Origin: Flavobacterium gillisiae
GTDB lineage: Bacteria; Bacteroidota; Bacteroidia; Flavobacteriales; Flavobacteriaceae
Direction of reading: 5' to 3'
DNA length: 64,000 nucleotides
NCBI RefSeq assembly: GCF_900107635.1
Contig: NZ_FNRD01000012.1
Coordinates: forward strand, 1 to 64,000
Both the position numbers and the translations under genes were made by a program. Shown in pieces: positions 34,367 through 43,250 of the stretch (its first letter is position 1; every line of letters begins with the position of its first letter). The notes beneath the pieces are model-generated. The model was not told where the DNA came from. It worked only from the letters and a program-made list of their open reading frames with translations, and did not search any database.

Positions 34367-36295
34367 TTAAAAGTCCCATCTAACAAAAGCTTCCATAGCC
34401 GCATATTTAGAAAGTCCTAATTTATCATATAAGGCGGCCGTTTCTTTATTACGATCCTCTGCTCTTTGCCAAAATTCTCTGGCATCACTACCTTGAAAAA
34501 CAACACCATCTTTTTGAGATTGATGTTTAAATATACCATGCCTTTTAGTTAAAACTTGGTCAGGACTCATTGGTACAGCCATTTCAATCTCATCAATTCC
34601 CCATTCTTGCCAAGCTCCTCTGTATAGCCATAACCAACAGTCTTTCATGTATTCTTTCGACTTAAGATTTTTCACTGCTTCAAAAACCGCGTCCAAACAT
34701 ACCTTATGCGTTCCGTGTGGATCTGCTAAGTCTCCCGCAGCATAAATCTGATGTGGTTTAATTTTATCGATTAGATCCATCGTTAATTGAATATCTTCCT
34801 GACCAATAGGATTCTTTTCGATCGTTCCTGTTTCATAAAAAGGTAATTCCATAAAATGAATTTGGCTATCCGCTAAACCTACATAGTGACTCGTTGATCG
34901 CGCCTCCCCTTTTCGAATTAAACCTTTTATGTAGCGAACCTCGGCAATATCTATTTCACTACTTTTTTTATTTTTAAGAAAATCAATTGATTTTTTAAAA
35001 ATAACGTCAGCTTCAGGACTTTTAATTCCAAATTTTTCATTGTAATCACAAACAAAACTGGCAAATCGAAGCGCTTCATCGTCAGCAACAGCAATATTTC
35101 CAGACGTTTGATAGGCCACATGTACTTCATGCCCTTGGTTTTGAAGTCTCATAAATGTTCCTCCCATACTAATAATATCATCGTCAGGATGCGGGCTAAA
35201 AATAAGCACTCTTTTTCTAGCTGGTTCAGCACGTTCTGGTCTATCGCTATCATCAGCATTCGGCTTTCCTCCTGGCCAACCAGTGATGGTATGTTGTAAT
35301 TTATTAAAAATATCGATATTTATATCATATGCAGGACCCGAGTCGGCTAATAAATCACTCATTCCATTCTCAATGTAATCTGCATCTGTCAACATCAAAA
35401 TAGGTTTTTCTAAACTTAATGCCAACCCAAGAACAGCTTTTCTGATTAATTTGTCGGTCCAAACAATTTTTTCAACTAGCCACGGCGTATTAATTCTTGA
35501 CAATTTTGAAGAAGCTTCTTTGTCTAAAATAAAAACAGCATTATTGTGTTCCTGTAAAAACGAAGCTGGAATTTGATTCGTAACAGTTCCTTCAACAGAT
35601 TCTTTAATAATTTTTGCTTTGCCCTCACCCCAAGCCATTAAAATGACTTGTTTTGCCTCCATTATTTTTTTTACACCCAGCGTGATTGCTGTTCGTGGAG
35701 TATTACTCAATCCTGAAAAATCCTTACTTGCTGCGACTCTTGTAATGTGATCTAAAGCCACTAATCTAGTTTTAGAGTTTTGAAGTGAACCTGACTCATT
35801 AAAACCAATATGCCCATTTCCACCAATTCCTAATATTTGCAAATCTATTCCACCTAAGGCCTCAATTTTTTCTTCATAGTTTGCACAATAACCTGCTATT
35901 TCTTCTTTAGAAAGTGTTCCATCTGGTATATTATAGTTTTCTGGCAAAATATCAACCTTGTCTAATAATAATTCTTTCATAAATCTCACATAGCTATTTA
36001 CAGAATTTGGTTCCATTGGATAATATTCATCTAAATTAAATGTGATTACGTTTTTAAAACTCAATCCTTCTTCTTTGTGCAAACGAACCAATTCAGCATA
36101 CAAACCCTTTGGAGAAGAACCTGTTGCTAAACCCAAGATACAAGATTCGTTATTTTCTTGCTTACGCTTAATTAGAGAAGCAACTTGATTTGCAACGGCC
36201 TTAGAAGCTTCATTTGAATTTTCGAAAACGACCGTATTAATACTTTCAAATCTTTTTTCAAAATCTGTTGCTTTGTCTATAGTACTCTTTAGCAT
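34367..36295 (-). CDS. nagB: Glucosamine-6-phosphate deaminase fused to a PIG-L domain (copy 2)
   Basis: A 642-residue paralogue of the protein at 18857 with the same order of domains: NagB (LGLATGSSPKGLYAEL, FNLDEYYPM, GIGGNGHIGFNES) and PIG-L (SPHPDDDIISMGG, DLADPHGTH). Catalytic His and Glu of the deaminase and the HPDDD zinc motif are intact. It is the last gene of the operon that starts with the GHMP kinase, 30 bp after the permease gene. Its presence implies that the operon feeds GlcN-6-phosphate into glycolysis, so the imported sugar is probably a hexosamine. Confidence 0.92.
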   Translation of the reverse strand: MLKSTIDKATDFEKRFESINTVVFENSNEASKAVANQVASLIKRKQENNESCILGLATGSSPKGLYAELVRLHKEEGLSFKNVITFNLDEYYPMEPNSVNSYVRFMKELLLDKVDILPENYNIPDGTLSKEEIAGYCANYEEKIEALGGIDLQILGIGGNGHIGFNESGSLQNSKTRLVALDHITRVAASKDFSGLSNTPRTAITLGVKKIMEAKQVILMAWGEGKAKIIKESVEGTVTNQIPASFLQEHNNAVFILDKEASSKLSRINTPWLVEKIVWTDKLIRKAVLGLALSLEKPILMLTDADYIENGMSDLLADSGPAYDINIDIFNKLQHTITGWPGGKPNADDSDRPERAEPARKRVLIFSPHPDDDIISMGGTFMRLQNQGHEVHVAYQTSGNIAVADDEALRFASFVCDYNEKFGIKSPEADVIFKKSIDFLKNKKSSEIDIAEVRYIKGLIRKGEARSTSHYVGLADSQIHFMELPFYETGTIEKNPIGQEDIQLTMDLIDKIKPHQIYAAGDLADPHGTHKVCLDAVFEAVKNLKSKEYMKDCWLWLYRGAWQEWGIDEIEMAVPMSPDQVLTKRHGIFKHQSQKDGVVFQGSDAREFWQRAEDRNKETAALYDKLGLSKYAAMEAFVRWDF

Positions 36296-36325
36296 GATAG
36301 TTTATTTTAATTTATGGTAATTCGT

Positions 36326-37708
36326 TTATTTTCTTGACCAGCTAGTGTATTTATGTCCTTTGTGTGCATAAAAGAAAATCATTAGGTAAGCGGGTAAAAG
36401 TATTAAGTAAGCAATTTGATTTCCACTTTTGGCTGTTTCTAAAGCTTGATTAGCTTCATTGCTAACATTAATGTTTTCAGCTAAAAGTCCGTATAATAAT
36501 GGAAAGATAGCTCCTCCTATTATTGCCATGATTAGTAAAGCTCCTCCAATTTTTGTATAACCTCCTAAGTTTTGGAGAGCCAATGGCCAAATGGCAGGCC
36601 AGCAAAGTGCATTAACCAATCCAAATAGAGCGACTAAAATAATTACCAAAGGCACTACAGGAATGAAAGGCAATTGAATTAAAATACTAGGAGATACTAA
36701 AACCACCAGAAAAACAAGAATTACTCCCAAAACACCGGAAATTTTAAGTGCATTTACCTGGGACAAATATTTGGGTATTAGTGTAATTCCAGCAATATAT
36801 CCAATAAGCATTGCTGTCATCGTAAATGAGGTCAGCTTAAGATAAAAATTGCCGTTTTCGCCATATACACCAAGCTGTTTTCCAAAAGTTCCAATGGTAT
36901 CGCCAGCTATAACTTCGGCGGCCATATACAACATTAAAGTAATTACGCCCAACACAAGTTGTGGATACTTTGACGCATTCTTAATTTGTGTATAAACACT
37001 CAAATTCGCTACATGACCATCCTCATCTAAATCTATTTCAGGAAGGGGGGATAGCTTGGCCAAAATTGCTAAAATAAGAATTACAATCCCCATATAGATA
37101 TAAGGCGTTTGCAATTGAAGAGCCAAAGAATCTAAGGTTTGGGATTTAGCAACCTCGTCTAGCAAAGCTATTTTTTCTTTCGTGTAATCTCCCATGTTTG
37201 ACAATACCAAAGCAGTCAATACTATAGGCGCTACAAAACCCGCTAACTTATTAGCAATTCCTAACACACTTATTCTTGCAGCAGCGCTTTCACGAGGACC
37301 AATTACTACAACATAAGGATTTGCAGCTGTTTGCAAAATAGCCAATCCTGTTCCCATGATAAACAAAGCAACTAAAAACAGAAGAAAAGTTCGCATCTCT
37401 GCCGCTGGATAAAACATAAATGCTCCAATAGCAATAACAATTAAACCAAGCGATATACCATTTTTATACCCTACTTTTTCTATGATCCAAGAAGATGGAA
37501 TAGCCATTACAAAATAAGCAATATAGAAAGCAAAAGTAACAAAATAGGCTTGTGAACCACTTAAGTCACAAGCTATTTCAAAGAACGGAATTAAAGGCCC
37601 GTTTAACCAAGTAACAAATCCTAAAATAAAAAATAGTAGGGTTAAAATAGCCATCGGAATCAAAACATTACTTTGACCTTTCTCTAGTATACTTTTAGTT
37701 TGTATCAT
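36326..37708 (-). CDS. FHS-family sugar:H+ symporter (FucP/GluP/NagP-like MFS)
   Basis: A 460-residue MFS permease with about twelve membrane segments. LLFFILGFVTWLNGPLIPFFE and GLAILQTAANPYVVVIGP are diagnostic for the fucose/glucose/galactose:H+ symporter branch, which also includes GlcNAc permeases. No signal peptide; inner membrane. It lies in the kinase-nucleotidyltransferase-epimerase-nagB operon and probably imports the sugar phosphorylated by the kinase. The sugar is inferred to be GalNAc or GlcNAc, but galactose is an alternative. Confidence 0.88.
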   Translation of the reverse strand: MIQTKSILEKGQSNVLIPMAILTLLFFILGFVTWLNGPLIPFFEIACDLSGSQAYFVTFAFYIAYFVMAIPSSWIIEKVGYKNGISLGLIVIAIGAFMFYPAAEMRTFLLFLVALFIMGTGLAILQTAANPYVVVIGPRESAAARISVLGIANKLAGFVAPIVLTALVLSNMGDYTKEKIALLDEVAKSQTLDSLALQLQTPYIYMGIVILILAILAKLSPLPEIDLDEDGHVANLSVYTQIKNASKYPQLVLGVITLMLYMAAEVIAGDTIGTFGKQLGVYGENGNFYLKLTSFTMTAMLIGYIAGITLIPKYLSQVNALKISGVLGVILVFLVVLVSPSILIQLPFIPVVPLVIILVALFGLVNALCWPAIWPLALQNLGGYTKIGGALLIMAIIGGAIFPLLYGLLAENINVSNEANQALETAKSGNQIAYLILLPAYLMIFFYAHKGHKYTSWSRK

Positions 37709-37824
37709 TTTGTTGAGATTTATTTAATTATTTATTTTAGTGAATGTGTTATTTGAGTAATGATCAAGTCTTCTTAAATTATTATTTATCTGTTTCAATA
37801 AACATTATAAAATTTCAATACATT

Positions 37825-38748
37825 TTATTTTAATAATTCTTGATGATAAAACTTTATCGTTTCCTCTAAAGCACTTTCTATAGAGTGACTAGGTTTAAAT
37901 CCCAAATCATTGAATTTTGATGGATCAGCAATCGAATGTTTAATATCGCCTGAACGTTCCTCTAAAAATTGTATTTGAGATTTAGAATTAGTTATTTGAA
38001 TTATTTTTTCTGCTAATTCTAAAATAGAAGTGCTATATCCTAACGCAACATTATAAGTTTCATTTCCAGTCGTAGATGCCAAGATATTTGCTTTAACTAC
38101 ATCTTTTACATAAATAAAATCTCTAGTTTGTAAACCATCACCATAAATTGTTATGGGTTGATTTTGAAGTGCTTTATTAATAAAAATAGGTACTGCTGCC
38201 GCATAAGCGGATTGCGGATTTTGTCTCGGTCCAAAAACATTAAAATAACGAAGTGAAGCCGTAGGAACATTCCATTGATCCTGATACATTTTTAAATAAA
38301 ATTCTCCATCTAATTTTGTAATTGCGTAAGGTGTCATGGGCTCTGGAATCATAGTTTCTACCTTAGGTAAAGTAGGGTTATTTCCATAGTTTGCAGAAGA
38401 AGAAGAAAGTACAACCTTACATCCATTATTTTTTCTTGCAGCTTCTAAAATATTGATTGTACCAATGGTATTAATCTCAATACATTCATCTAAACGCAAT
38501 AAAGATTCGGGAACACTAACTAGCGCTGCTAAGTGAAATATAGCAGAGGCACCTTTTACTAATTCCTCTACAAGCTCTTTGTCTCTAATGTCTCCTTTAA
38601 CAAATTCAACATTTAGGCCACTTAAATTTTTCTCAAAACCAGTTCTTAAACTATCTAATACAACTACTTGATTTCCTTCTCCAGATAAATGTTCTGCAAT
38701 ATGACCCCCTATAAATCCTGCCCCGCCTGTGATTACATACTTTTTCAT
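37825..38748 (-). CDS. NAD-dependent sugar-nucleotide epimerase (GalE/WbpP-like SDR)
   Basis: A 307-residue extended SDR. The Rossmann motif TGGAGFIGGH lies at residues 7-16, and the catalytic YxxxK at Tyr141-Lys145 (YAITK), with SSSSANYG before it. RYFNVFGPRQNP and GDGLQTRDFIYVKD are typical of UDP-hexose and UDP-N-acetylhexosamine 4-epimerases. In this operon it would convert UDP-GalNAc to UDP-GlcNAc or UDP-Gal to UDP-Glc. It follows the nucleotidyltransferase gene after 36 bp. Confidence 0.85.
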   Translation of the reverse strand: MKKYVITGGAGFIGGHIAEHLSGEGNQVVVLDSLRTGFEKNLSGLNVEFVKGDIRDKELVEELVKGASAIFHLAALVSVPESLLRLDECIEINTIGTINILEAARKNNGCKVVLSSSSANYGNNPTLPKVETMIPEPMTPYAITKLDGEFYLKMYQDQWNVPTASLRYFNVFGPRQNPQSAYAAAVPIFINKALQNQPITIYGDGLQTRDFIYVKDVVKANILASTTGNETYNVALGYSTSILELAEKIIQITNSKSQIQFLEERSGDIKHSIADPSKFNDLGFKPSHSIESALEETIKFYHQELLK

Positions 38749-38784
38749 TTTATTTTCCTTTTTTCGATTGATCTGTTTAACCTA

Positions 38785-39660
38785 TTAATTGTTCCAGTCC
38801 AATACCGGAAAATATTCTAGCAAATAAGCTTTTACTTCGACAATATCTTCTTTTGCCGTTAAATCAGGAACATGTTCCGAAAAAGGAATTCCTAATGCCA
38901 TACCAGGAAGATCTTGCACTAAATTTAAAAGTACAGTCGGTAATTCCTTCTCATCTCTTTCAGGATGAACAGGACAATGTTTAAGATAAGGATACAAAGT
39001 TTCTCCTTTAAACTTAAACGCGTTCATACTCACTCGAATCTTACCAGAAGCGTCTTTAAACGAATCTAACACAGTAGGTTCTGGTTTTTCAATAATATCA
39101 AGAAGCTGATTTTTTTCGTCTAATCTCGCAACAGCAAAACGAGAAATACGTTCTGAAGGAAACAGCATAGCATCCCGATCATAGCTAATAAAAGCGTGAG
39201 GACTTTTGGTCATACGGAGCGCAAATAATGCTTCTGACGAATATAAATTATCACTATTACATACAGAATAATATTGCGTATTTAATTCCGGATACTGTTC
39301 TACAGCTTGAAATAATGCATCTGCAGTGCCAAATGGCTTCACTCTTTCTTTAGGGATATACTGAACCGCAAAGGAAATATTCAAACCATTAAAATCATTA
39401 TCTCTGTCTTTACTTCCATAAAAGTCCTTAAATAAATCACCTTGCTCCCCTATGATAATGTATATATTTTTATATCCAGCTCTTTTAGCATTCAATAAAA
39501 GGTAATCTAGTAGTGGTCTACCATTAGGACCAACACCGATTAAACCTTTACTTCTTTCATTTGCCTCAGTTATTTCTTTTTCACTCAAATTTTCCACTAC
39601 AGTCTGCTTTTTCATTCTTGAAGAAGCACCTCCTGCTAAAACTATTAAATTGTCATGCAT
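38785..39660 (-). CDS. Sugar-1-phosphate nucleotidyltransferase
   Basis: A 291-residue NTP_transferase-family protein. The nucleotide loop LAGGASSRM lies at residues 8-16, but the usual tight GTR following it is replaced by an insertion of about 25 residues before SKGLIGVGPNGRPLLDYLLL. SVCNSDNLY is the metal-binding Asp motif, and FGTADALFQAV the uracil/sugar region. It should form an NDP-sugar from the kinase product. The insertion makes it unlike RfbA or GlmU-type enzymes; its nucleotide and sugar specificity are not evident. Confidence 0.8.
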   Translation of the reverse strand: MHDNLIVLAGGASSRMKKQTVVENLSEKEITEANERSKGLIGVGPNGRPLLDYLLLNAKRAGYKNIYIIIGEQGDLFKDFYGSKDRDNDFNGLNISFAVQYIPKERVKPFGTADALFQAVEQYPELNTQYYSVCNSDNLYSSEALFALRMTKSPHAFISYDRDAMLFPSERISRFAVARLDEKNQLLDIIEKPEPTVLDSFKDASGKIRVSMNAFKFKGETLYPYLKHCPVHPERDEKELPTVLLNLVQDLPGMALGIPFSEHVPDLTAKEDIVEVKAYLLEYFPVLDWNN

Positions 39661-39686
39661 GATACCTATTTTTAAAAATTAAATAT

Positions 39687-40763
39687 TTATAACATTCTCG
39701 CTCCAGCGTCTACAGAAACAGCGTAAGCCTCTACTGCTCCAGCAGCAATCATAGCCTGCGCGACCTGAGGCTCCTTTCCTGGCTCAACCATCACTACAAT
39801 ACTACCTCCTCCACCTGAACCCACTATTTTAGCTCCGTAAGCACCCGCTTTTAATGCAGCATCGATCATAGCATCAATTCTGGGAACAGTAATTTTCAAC
39901 AAATCTCTCAACACTGCATGATGCTGATTCATTAAACCTCCAATTTTCTTTAAATCAAGAACTGGTTTTTGAAATTCAATTAATGCCATTTTAGTATAAT
40001 GATGATTTTTAACTGCCGCTTCAAAATAAGGCACTAAATGATCCGGTAAGTAATTTTTTAAATATTTTAGATCATCAATTTCTGCTTTCATTAAATCGAA
40101 ATTTTTAAAATTTTCTTTGATAATCTCTATTGACCATAACGCATTTCCTTTAACTTCACCAAGCAAACCAATAGTCTCTTTTGGAACTCCTGATACCCCA
40201 GTAACAAGACCTTCCAATTTGGTTCCAATAACTGTGAAAGAAAATGGATTCCTTGTGTCGATATGTACAATATTGCCAACTCCAATACTATAATGATCCA
40301 TCATCCCCCCAGGTTCACCATGCTCAACCACCTCTGATAGATAACCGATATTAGAAATAAATTCAGGTGTTACCTCATCATCAACGTGGAACGCTGTCAC
40401 CAAAAAATTTATCCATGCCAATAATAAAGCAGACGAACTAGATGTACCGGAATTGATTGGAATATCCCCAGTTATCGTAATATCAAATCCTACATTAGGA
40501 ATACAACCATGTCTTCTAAGAACCCTCAAGGCTGATGCAAAATAATCACGCGGTTCTAATTCCGAAAAAATCTCATCAATATCTATGATTCTAGTCTGGT
40601 CAATATCTATCATATTTAACTGAAATACTCTAGTGTTGTTCTGTACAGCGGTCAGTTTTATACTTCTACTGATCGCACAGGCAATAACAGGCAGTCCAAG
40701 ATAATCTTGATGATCCCCAAAAAGGCATGTTCTTCCAGGTGCTAATGATATAATTTCTTTCAT
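39687..40763 (-). CDS. GHMP-family sugar 1-kinase (galactokinase-like)
   Basis: A 358-residue GHMP kinase. The galactokinase-type signature PGRTCLFGDHQDYLG lies at residues 9-23, the ATP loop SGTSSSSA at 105-112, and the C-terminal VGSGGGGSIVVMV motif near 320-335. The signature HQDYLGLP differs from GalK (GEHTDYNGG), so the substrate may not be galactose. The order kinase, nucleotidyltransferase, epimerase, permease and nagB suggests phosphorylation of a free N-acetylhexosamine at C1, as NahK does in bifidobacteria. It is the first gene of the operon, behind two LacI-type operators. Confidence 0.85.
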   Translation of the reverse strand: MKEIISLAPGRTCLFGDHQDYLGLPVIACAISRSIKLTAVQNNTRVFQLNMIDIDQTRIIDIDEIFSELEPRDYFASALRVLRRHGCIPNVGFDITITGDIPINSGTSSSSALLLAWINFLVTAFHVDDEVTPEFISNIGYLSEVVEHGEPGGMMDHYSIGVGNIVHIDTRNPFSFTVIGTKLEGLVTGVSGVPKETIGLLGEVKGNALWSIEIIKENFKNFDLMKAEIDDLKYLKNYLPDHLVPYFEAAVKNHHYTKMALIEFQKPVLDLKKIGGLMNQHHAVLRDLLKITVPRIDAMIDAALKAGAYGAKIVGSGGGGSIVVMVEPGKEPQVAQAMIAAGAVEAYAVSVDAGARML

Positions 40764-40896
40764 CTTTCATTTTTTTTAAAACACTGTTATACTAGTGTTT
40801 AACAACACAAATAAGAACTAAATATCCATTACATTTCTATTGTACAATGCGAAACTATATATTTAATTTTATTAAAACAAGAAAAAACGAACAAAA

Positions 40897-40910
40897 TGTG
40901 CTCGAACACA
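40897..40910. promoter_or_regulatory. LacI-type operator 1
   Basis: TGTGCTCGAACACA, a near-perfect 14-bp palindrome with the CG centre usual for LacI-family sites. It lies between the divergent kinase operon and lacI-type gene. The same motif occurs 22 bp further right and at 42855. Confidence 0.8.
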
Positions 40911-40918
40911 TAATTAAA

Positions 40919-40932
40919 TGTTCTCGAACACA
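40919..40932. promoter_or_regulatory. LacI-type operator 2
   Basis: TGTTCTCGAACACA, one base different from operator 1. The centre-to-centre distance is 22 bp, about two helical turns, so two dimers could bind side by side. Confidence 0.8.
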
Positions 40933-41066
40933 AAAAGATTAAAAACAAAAAAAAGACATATTATTGAAAAATAATTTAACTTTCCGTTTTAATAATAAAA
41001 AACTTCTCTTAGGATTCGTTAATTTCTAAAAAATAAATTAACCTAACTTTTATATAACTGTTTAAT

Positions 41067-42107
41067 ATGAATAAAAAATACACAATAAAAGATATCGCTC
41101 AATTAGCTGGAGTTTCTAAAGGAACAGTAGATCGGGTTTTACATAAAAGAGGTAAAGTCTCTCAAAAAGCACTTGACAGTATAAATGCTGTGTTAAGCGA
41201 AATAGATTACGAGCCTAACCTAATTGCAAGAAATCTCAAAAACAATAAAATCTACACTATTTGTGTCGTATTACCAGACCCAGCTTACGATTCATATTGG
41301 CTACCCTGCATCAAAGGGATAGAAGAAGCAATAAAAGAATTTAAGGCATTCAATTTAACCATTGAAACACACTATTTTGATCCAGAAAGCAGTAAAACTT
41401 TTTTAGACGTAAATGAAATTGTTGTGGATAGGGCTCCTGACGCTGTATTATTAGCTCCTTTATTTTACAAGGAAGCATTAGGTATTGTAGAAAAATATAT
41501 CAAAAAAGAAATTTTAGTTAATACCTTTAATAATCAAGTTGAATCTAACGAAATTAGAAATTTCGTAGGTCAGGACTTACATAGAAGTGGCAGAGTTGCC
41601 GCCAAATTAATGGCATCTATTTCTCAAAAAGGTCAAATTGCCATTATCCATATTGCCGAAAAATTCAAGAATGCAATACACATGCAGGAAAAGGAAAAAG
41701 GATTTAGATCTTATTTTGTTGAAAAAGAGGATTCAATTTACGAGATAATTAGTTTAAAATTAAAAAGAACAAATTACGAGGCAAAACTCACTGATTTCCT
41801 TACGGAAAATCCAAAGCTTAGCGGTGTTTTTATCACCACATCCAAAGCTTATCAAATTGTAGAAATTATCAATGAAGCAGTAAATGATAAAATTTCAATT
41901 ATTGGATATGATTTATTAGAAAAAAATATAACCCTTTTAAATAATGGTAAAATTGACTTCTTGATTAATCAAAATCCAAAACAACAAATATATTTAGGAA
42001 TAAGTTTTCTAGTCGACCATTTTATTTTTGGAAAAGAACTAAGAAATACAACGTTCTTACCTATAGATATTGTTAACTCAGAAAATGCCAGTTATTATAT
42101 GGAGTAA
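41067..42107 (+). CDS. LacI-family transcriptional regulator
   Basis: A 346-residue LacI/GalR protein. The N-terminal HTH reads YTIKDIAQLAGVSKGTVDRVLHKRGKVS (residues 5-32) with the hinge YEPNLIARNLKNN. The periplasmic-binding-like sensor follows (ICVVLPDPAYDSYWLPCIKGIEEA, DAVLLAPLF). It is divergent from the kinase operon and converges on the CBM9-like gene, the stop codons being about 4 bp apart. Three palindromic sites in front of the flanking operons are its likely operators. The inducer is probably the sugar or a phosphorylated product of the operon. Confidence 0.93.
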   Translation: MNKKYTIKDIAQLAGVSKGTVDRVLHKRGKVSQKALDSINAVLSEIDYEPNLIARNLKNNKIYTICVVLPDPAYDSYWLPCIKGIEEAIKEFKAFNLTIETHYFDPESSKTFLDVNEIVVDRAPDAVLLAPLFYKEALGIVEKYIKKEILVNTFNNQVESNEIRNFVGQDLHRSGRVAAKLMASISQKGQIAIIHIAEKFKNAIHMQEKEKGFRSYFVEKEDSIYEIISLKLKRTNYEAKLTDFLTENPKLSGVFITTSKAYQIVEIINEAVNDKISIIGYDLLEKNITLLNNGKIDFLINQNPKQQIYLGISFLVDHFIFGKELRNTTFLPIDIVNSENASYYME

Positions 42108-42111
42108 AAAT

Positions 42112-42762
42112 TCAAGAAACCAAATACAATACTCCAAAAGAGGATGCGATATGAAAATTAGGCTCCTCAGTATTTGGGTGTACCCAAGAAATCCAAGTTG
42201 GTTCAAAATGAATGTTCTGTTTAGAATTGTATTTTGCTCTAAAAATACCAGTTTCTATTTTATTTTCTTTAATCAAAGTAAATTTGTTAAGTGAGTCCAG
42301 GCTTATAGCTCCTTCTACAGTAAAGCTCAACTCATCTTTTGATGATTTAACACTAATTTCATCTTTTGGCCAATTCCAGTTAAAATCAAAATTTTTATCT
42401 GGATAGGCTTTAAAATCCATTACCCTTGCTGCGGTATCAATTTCTAAACAATAATAAGGGTTTAATGAAGCATCTGGTCTAAAAAAAAGTTCAACTCTAT
42501 CAGAATTTCCAATACTATCTATACTATCATCTTTTGTGTCAATATGAATTTTTGAATCGTAAACAGTAAAACAAAAGAACAAATATTTTCCGTCCCATAA
42601 TGCTCTAAATTCGATTTCAGAGCGCTGAGTCGCATCCCATGGCGAAATAAAATCATTTAAAACCTCCGATTGTTCCCAAAGACTACTCTCCCCTTTTCCT
42701 GTAATTGTTAATTCATCGCTCTTTATCAAATTAACTTTGTAAATTTTATTTCGTTTTGCCAT
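42112..42762 (-). CDS. CBM9-like carbohydrate-binding protein
   Basis: A 216-residue single-domain protein resembling the CBM9/DOMON-like fold that is found attached to xylanases and in stand-alone sugar-binding proteins. Motifs are FRALWDGKYLFFCFTVYDSKI, NSDRVELFFRPD and YYCLEIDTAARVMDFKAY. It has no signal peptide, which is unusual for a glycan-binding protein and suggests a cytoplasmic role or an unseen upstream start. A LacI-type operator lies 93 bp upstream, so it belongs to the same regulon as the kinase operon. Confidence 0.72.
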   Translation of the reverse strand: MAKRNKIYKVNLIKSDELTITGKGESSLWEQSEVLNDFISPWDATQRSEIEFRALWDGKYLFFCFTVYDSKIHIDTKDDSIDSIGNSDRVELFFRPDASLNPYYCLEIDTAARVMDFKAYPDKNFDFNWNWPKDEISVKSSKDELSFTVEGAISLDSLNKFTLIKENKIETGIFRAKYNSKQNIHFEPTWISWVHPNTEEPNFHIASSFGVLYLVS

Positions 42763-43250
42763 ACTATATTATGTTAGTGTTTTTTAAAAAATCTAATAAG
42801 TCCCATTAGATCGGCCTTCTATTTTTACATTTTTTAATTACAATGCAAATATAGTGTGCTCGAGAACATTTTAAATATGAATACTTGTAATATTAAATAA
42901 CTACTTTTTTTATATCAAATACGTATTCTGAAAAAATAAAAACCCACAAATTGATTAAAAGCGTTTAAACTATATTCAACAATAAAAATATTTATAGTTT
43001 CATCTACCATTTTTTAAATTATTTTCATACTTCTCTAAAACCAGAAAAAAATAACGATTTTGTAATAAATGTAATCTCGGTTAAACAAAGGTTCTTTTAT
43101 AATCGTCTATTTATCAAAAGTACAATAAAAAATATCTGTAAATTAGAAGTACTTAATATTAGATAAAACTCTAAACAAAAATACATCGCTTTATCAGATA
43201 CTAAACAACATAAATTTCTAATAAAAACAAGTAATTATAATTTTAATAAA
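42763..43250. other. Gene-free gap with the third LacI-type operator
   Basis: AT-rich, with no supported gene. The only feature seen is the palindrome at 42855-42868. Confidence 0.6.
42855..42868. promoter_or_regulatory. LacI-type operator 3
   Basis: TGTGCTCGAGAACA, a palindrome with a single mismatch, matching operators 1 and 2. It is placed 93 bp upstream of the CBM9-like gene and on the other side may once have served the decayed mutase gene starting at 43251. Confidence 0.8.
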
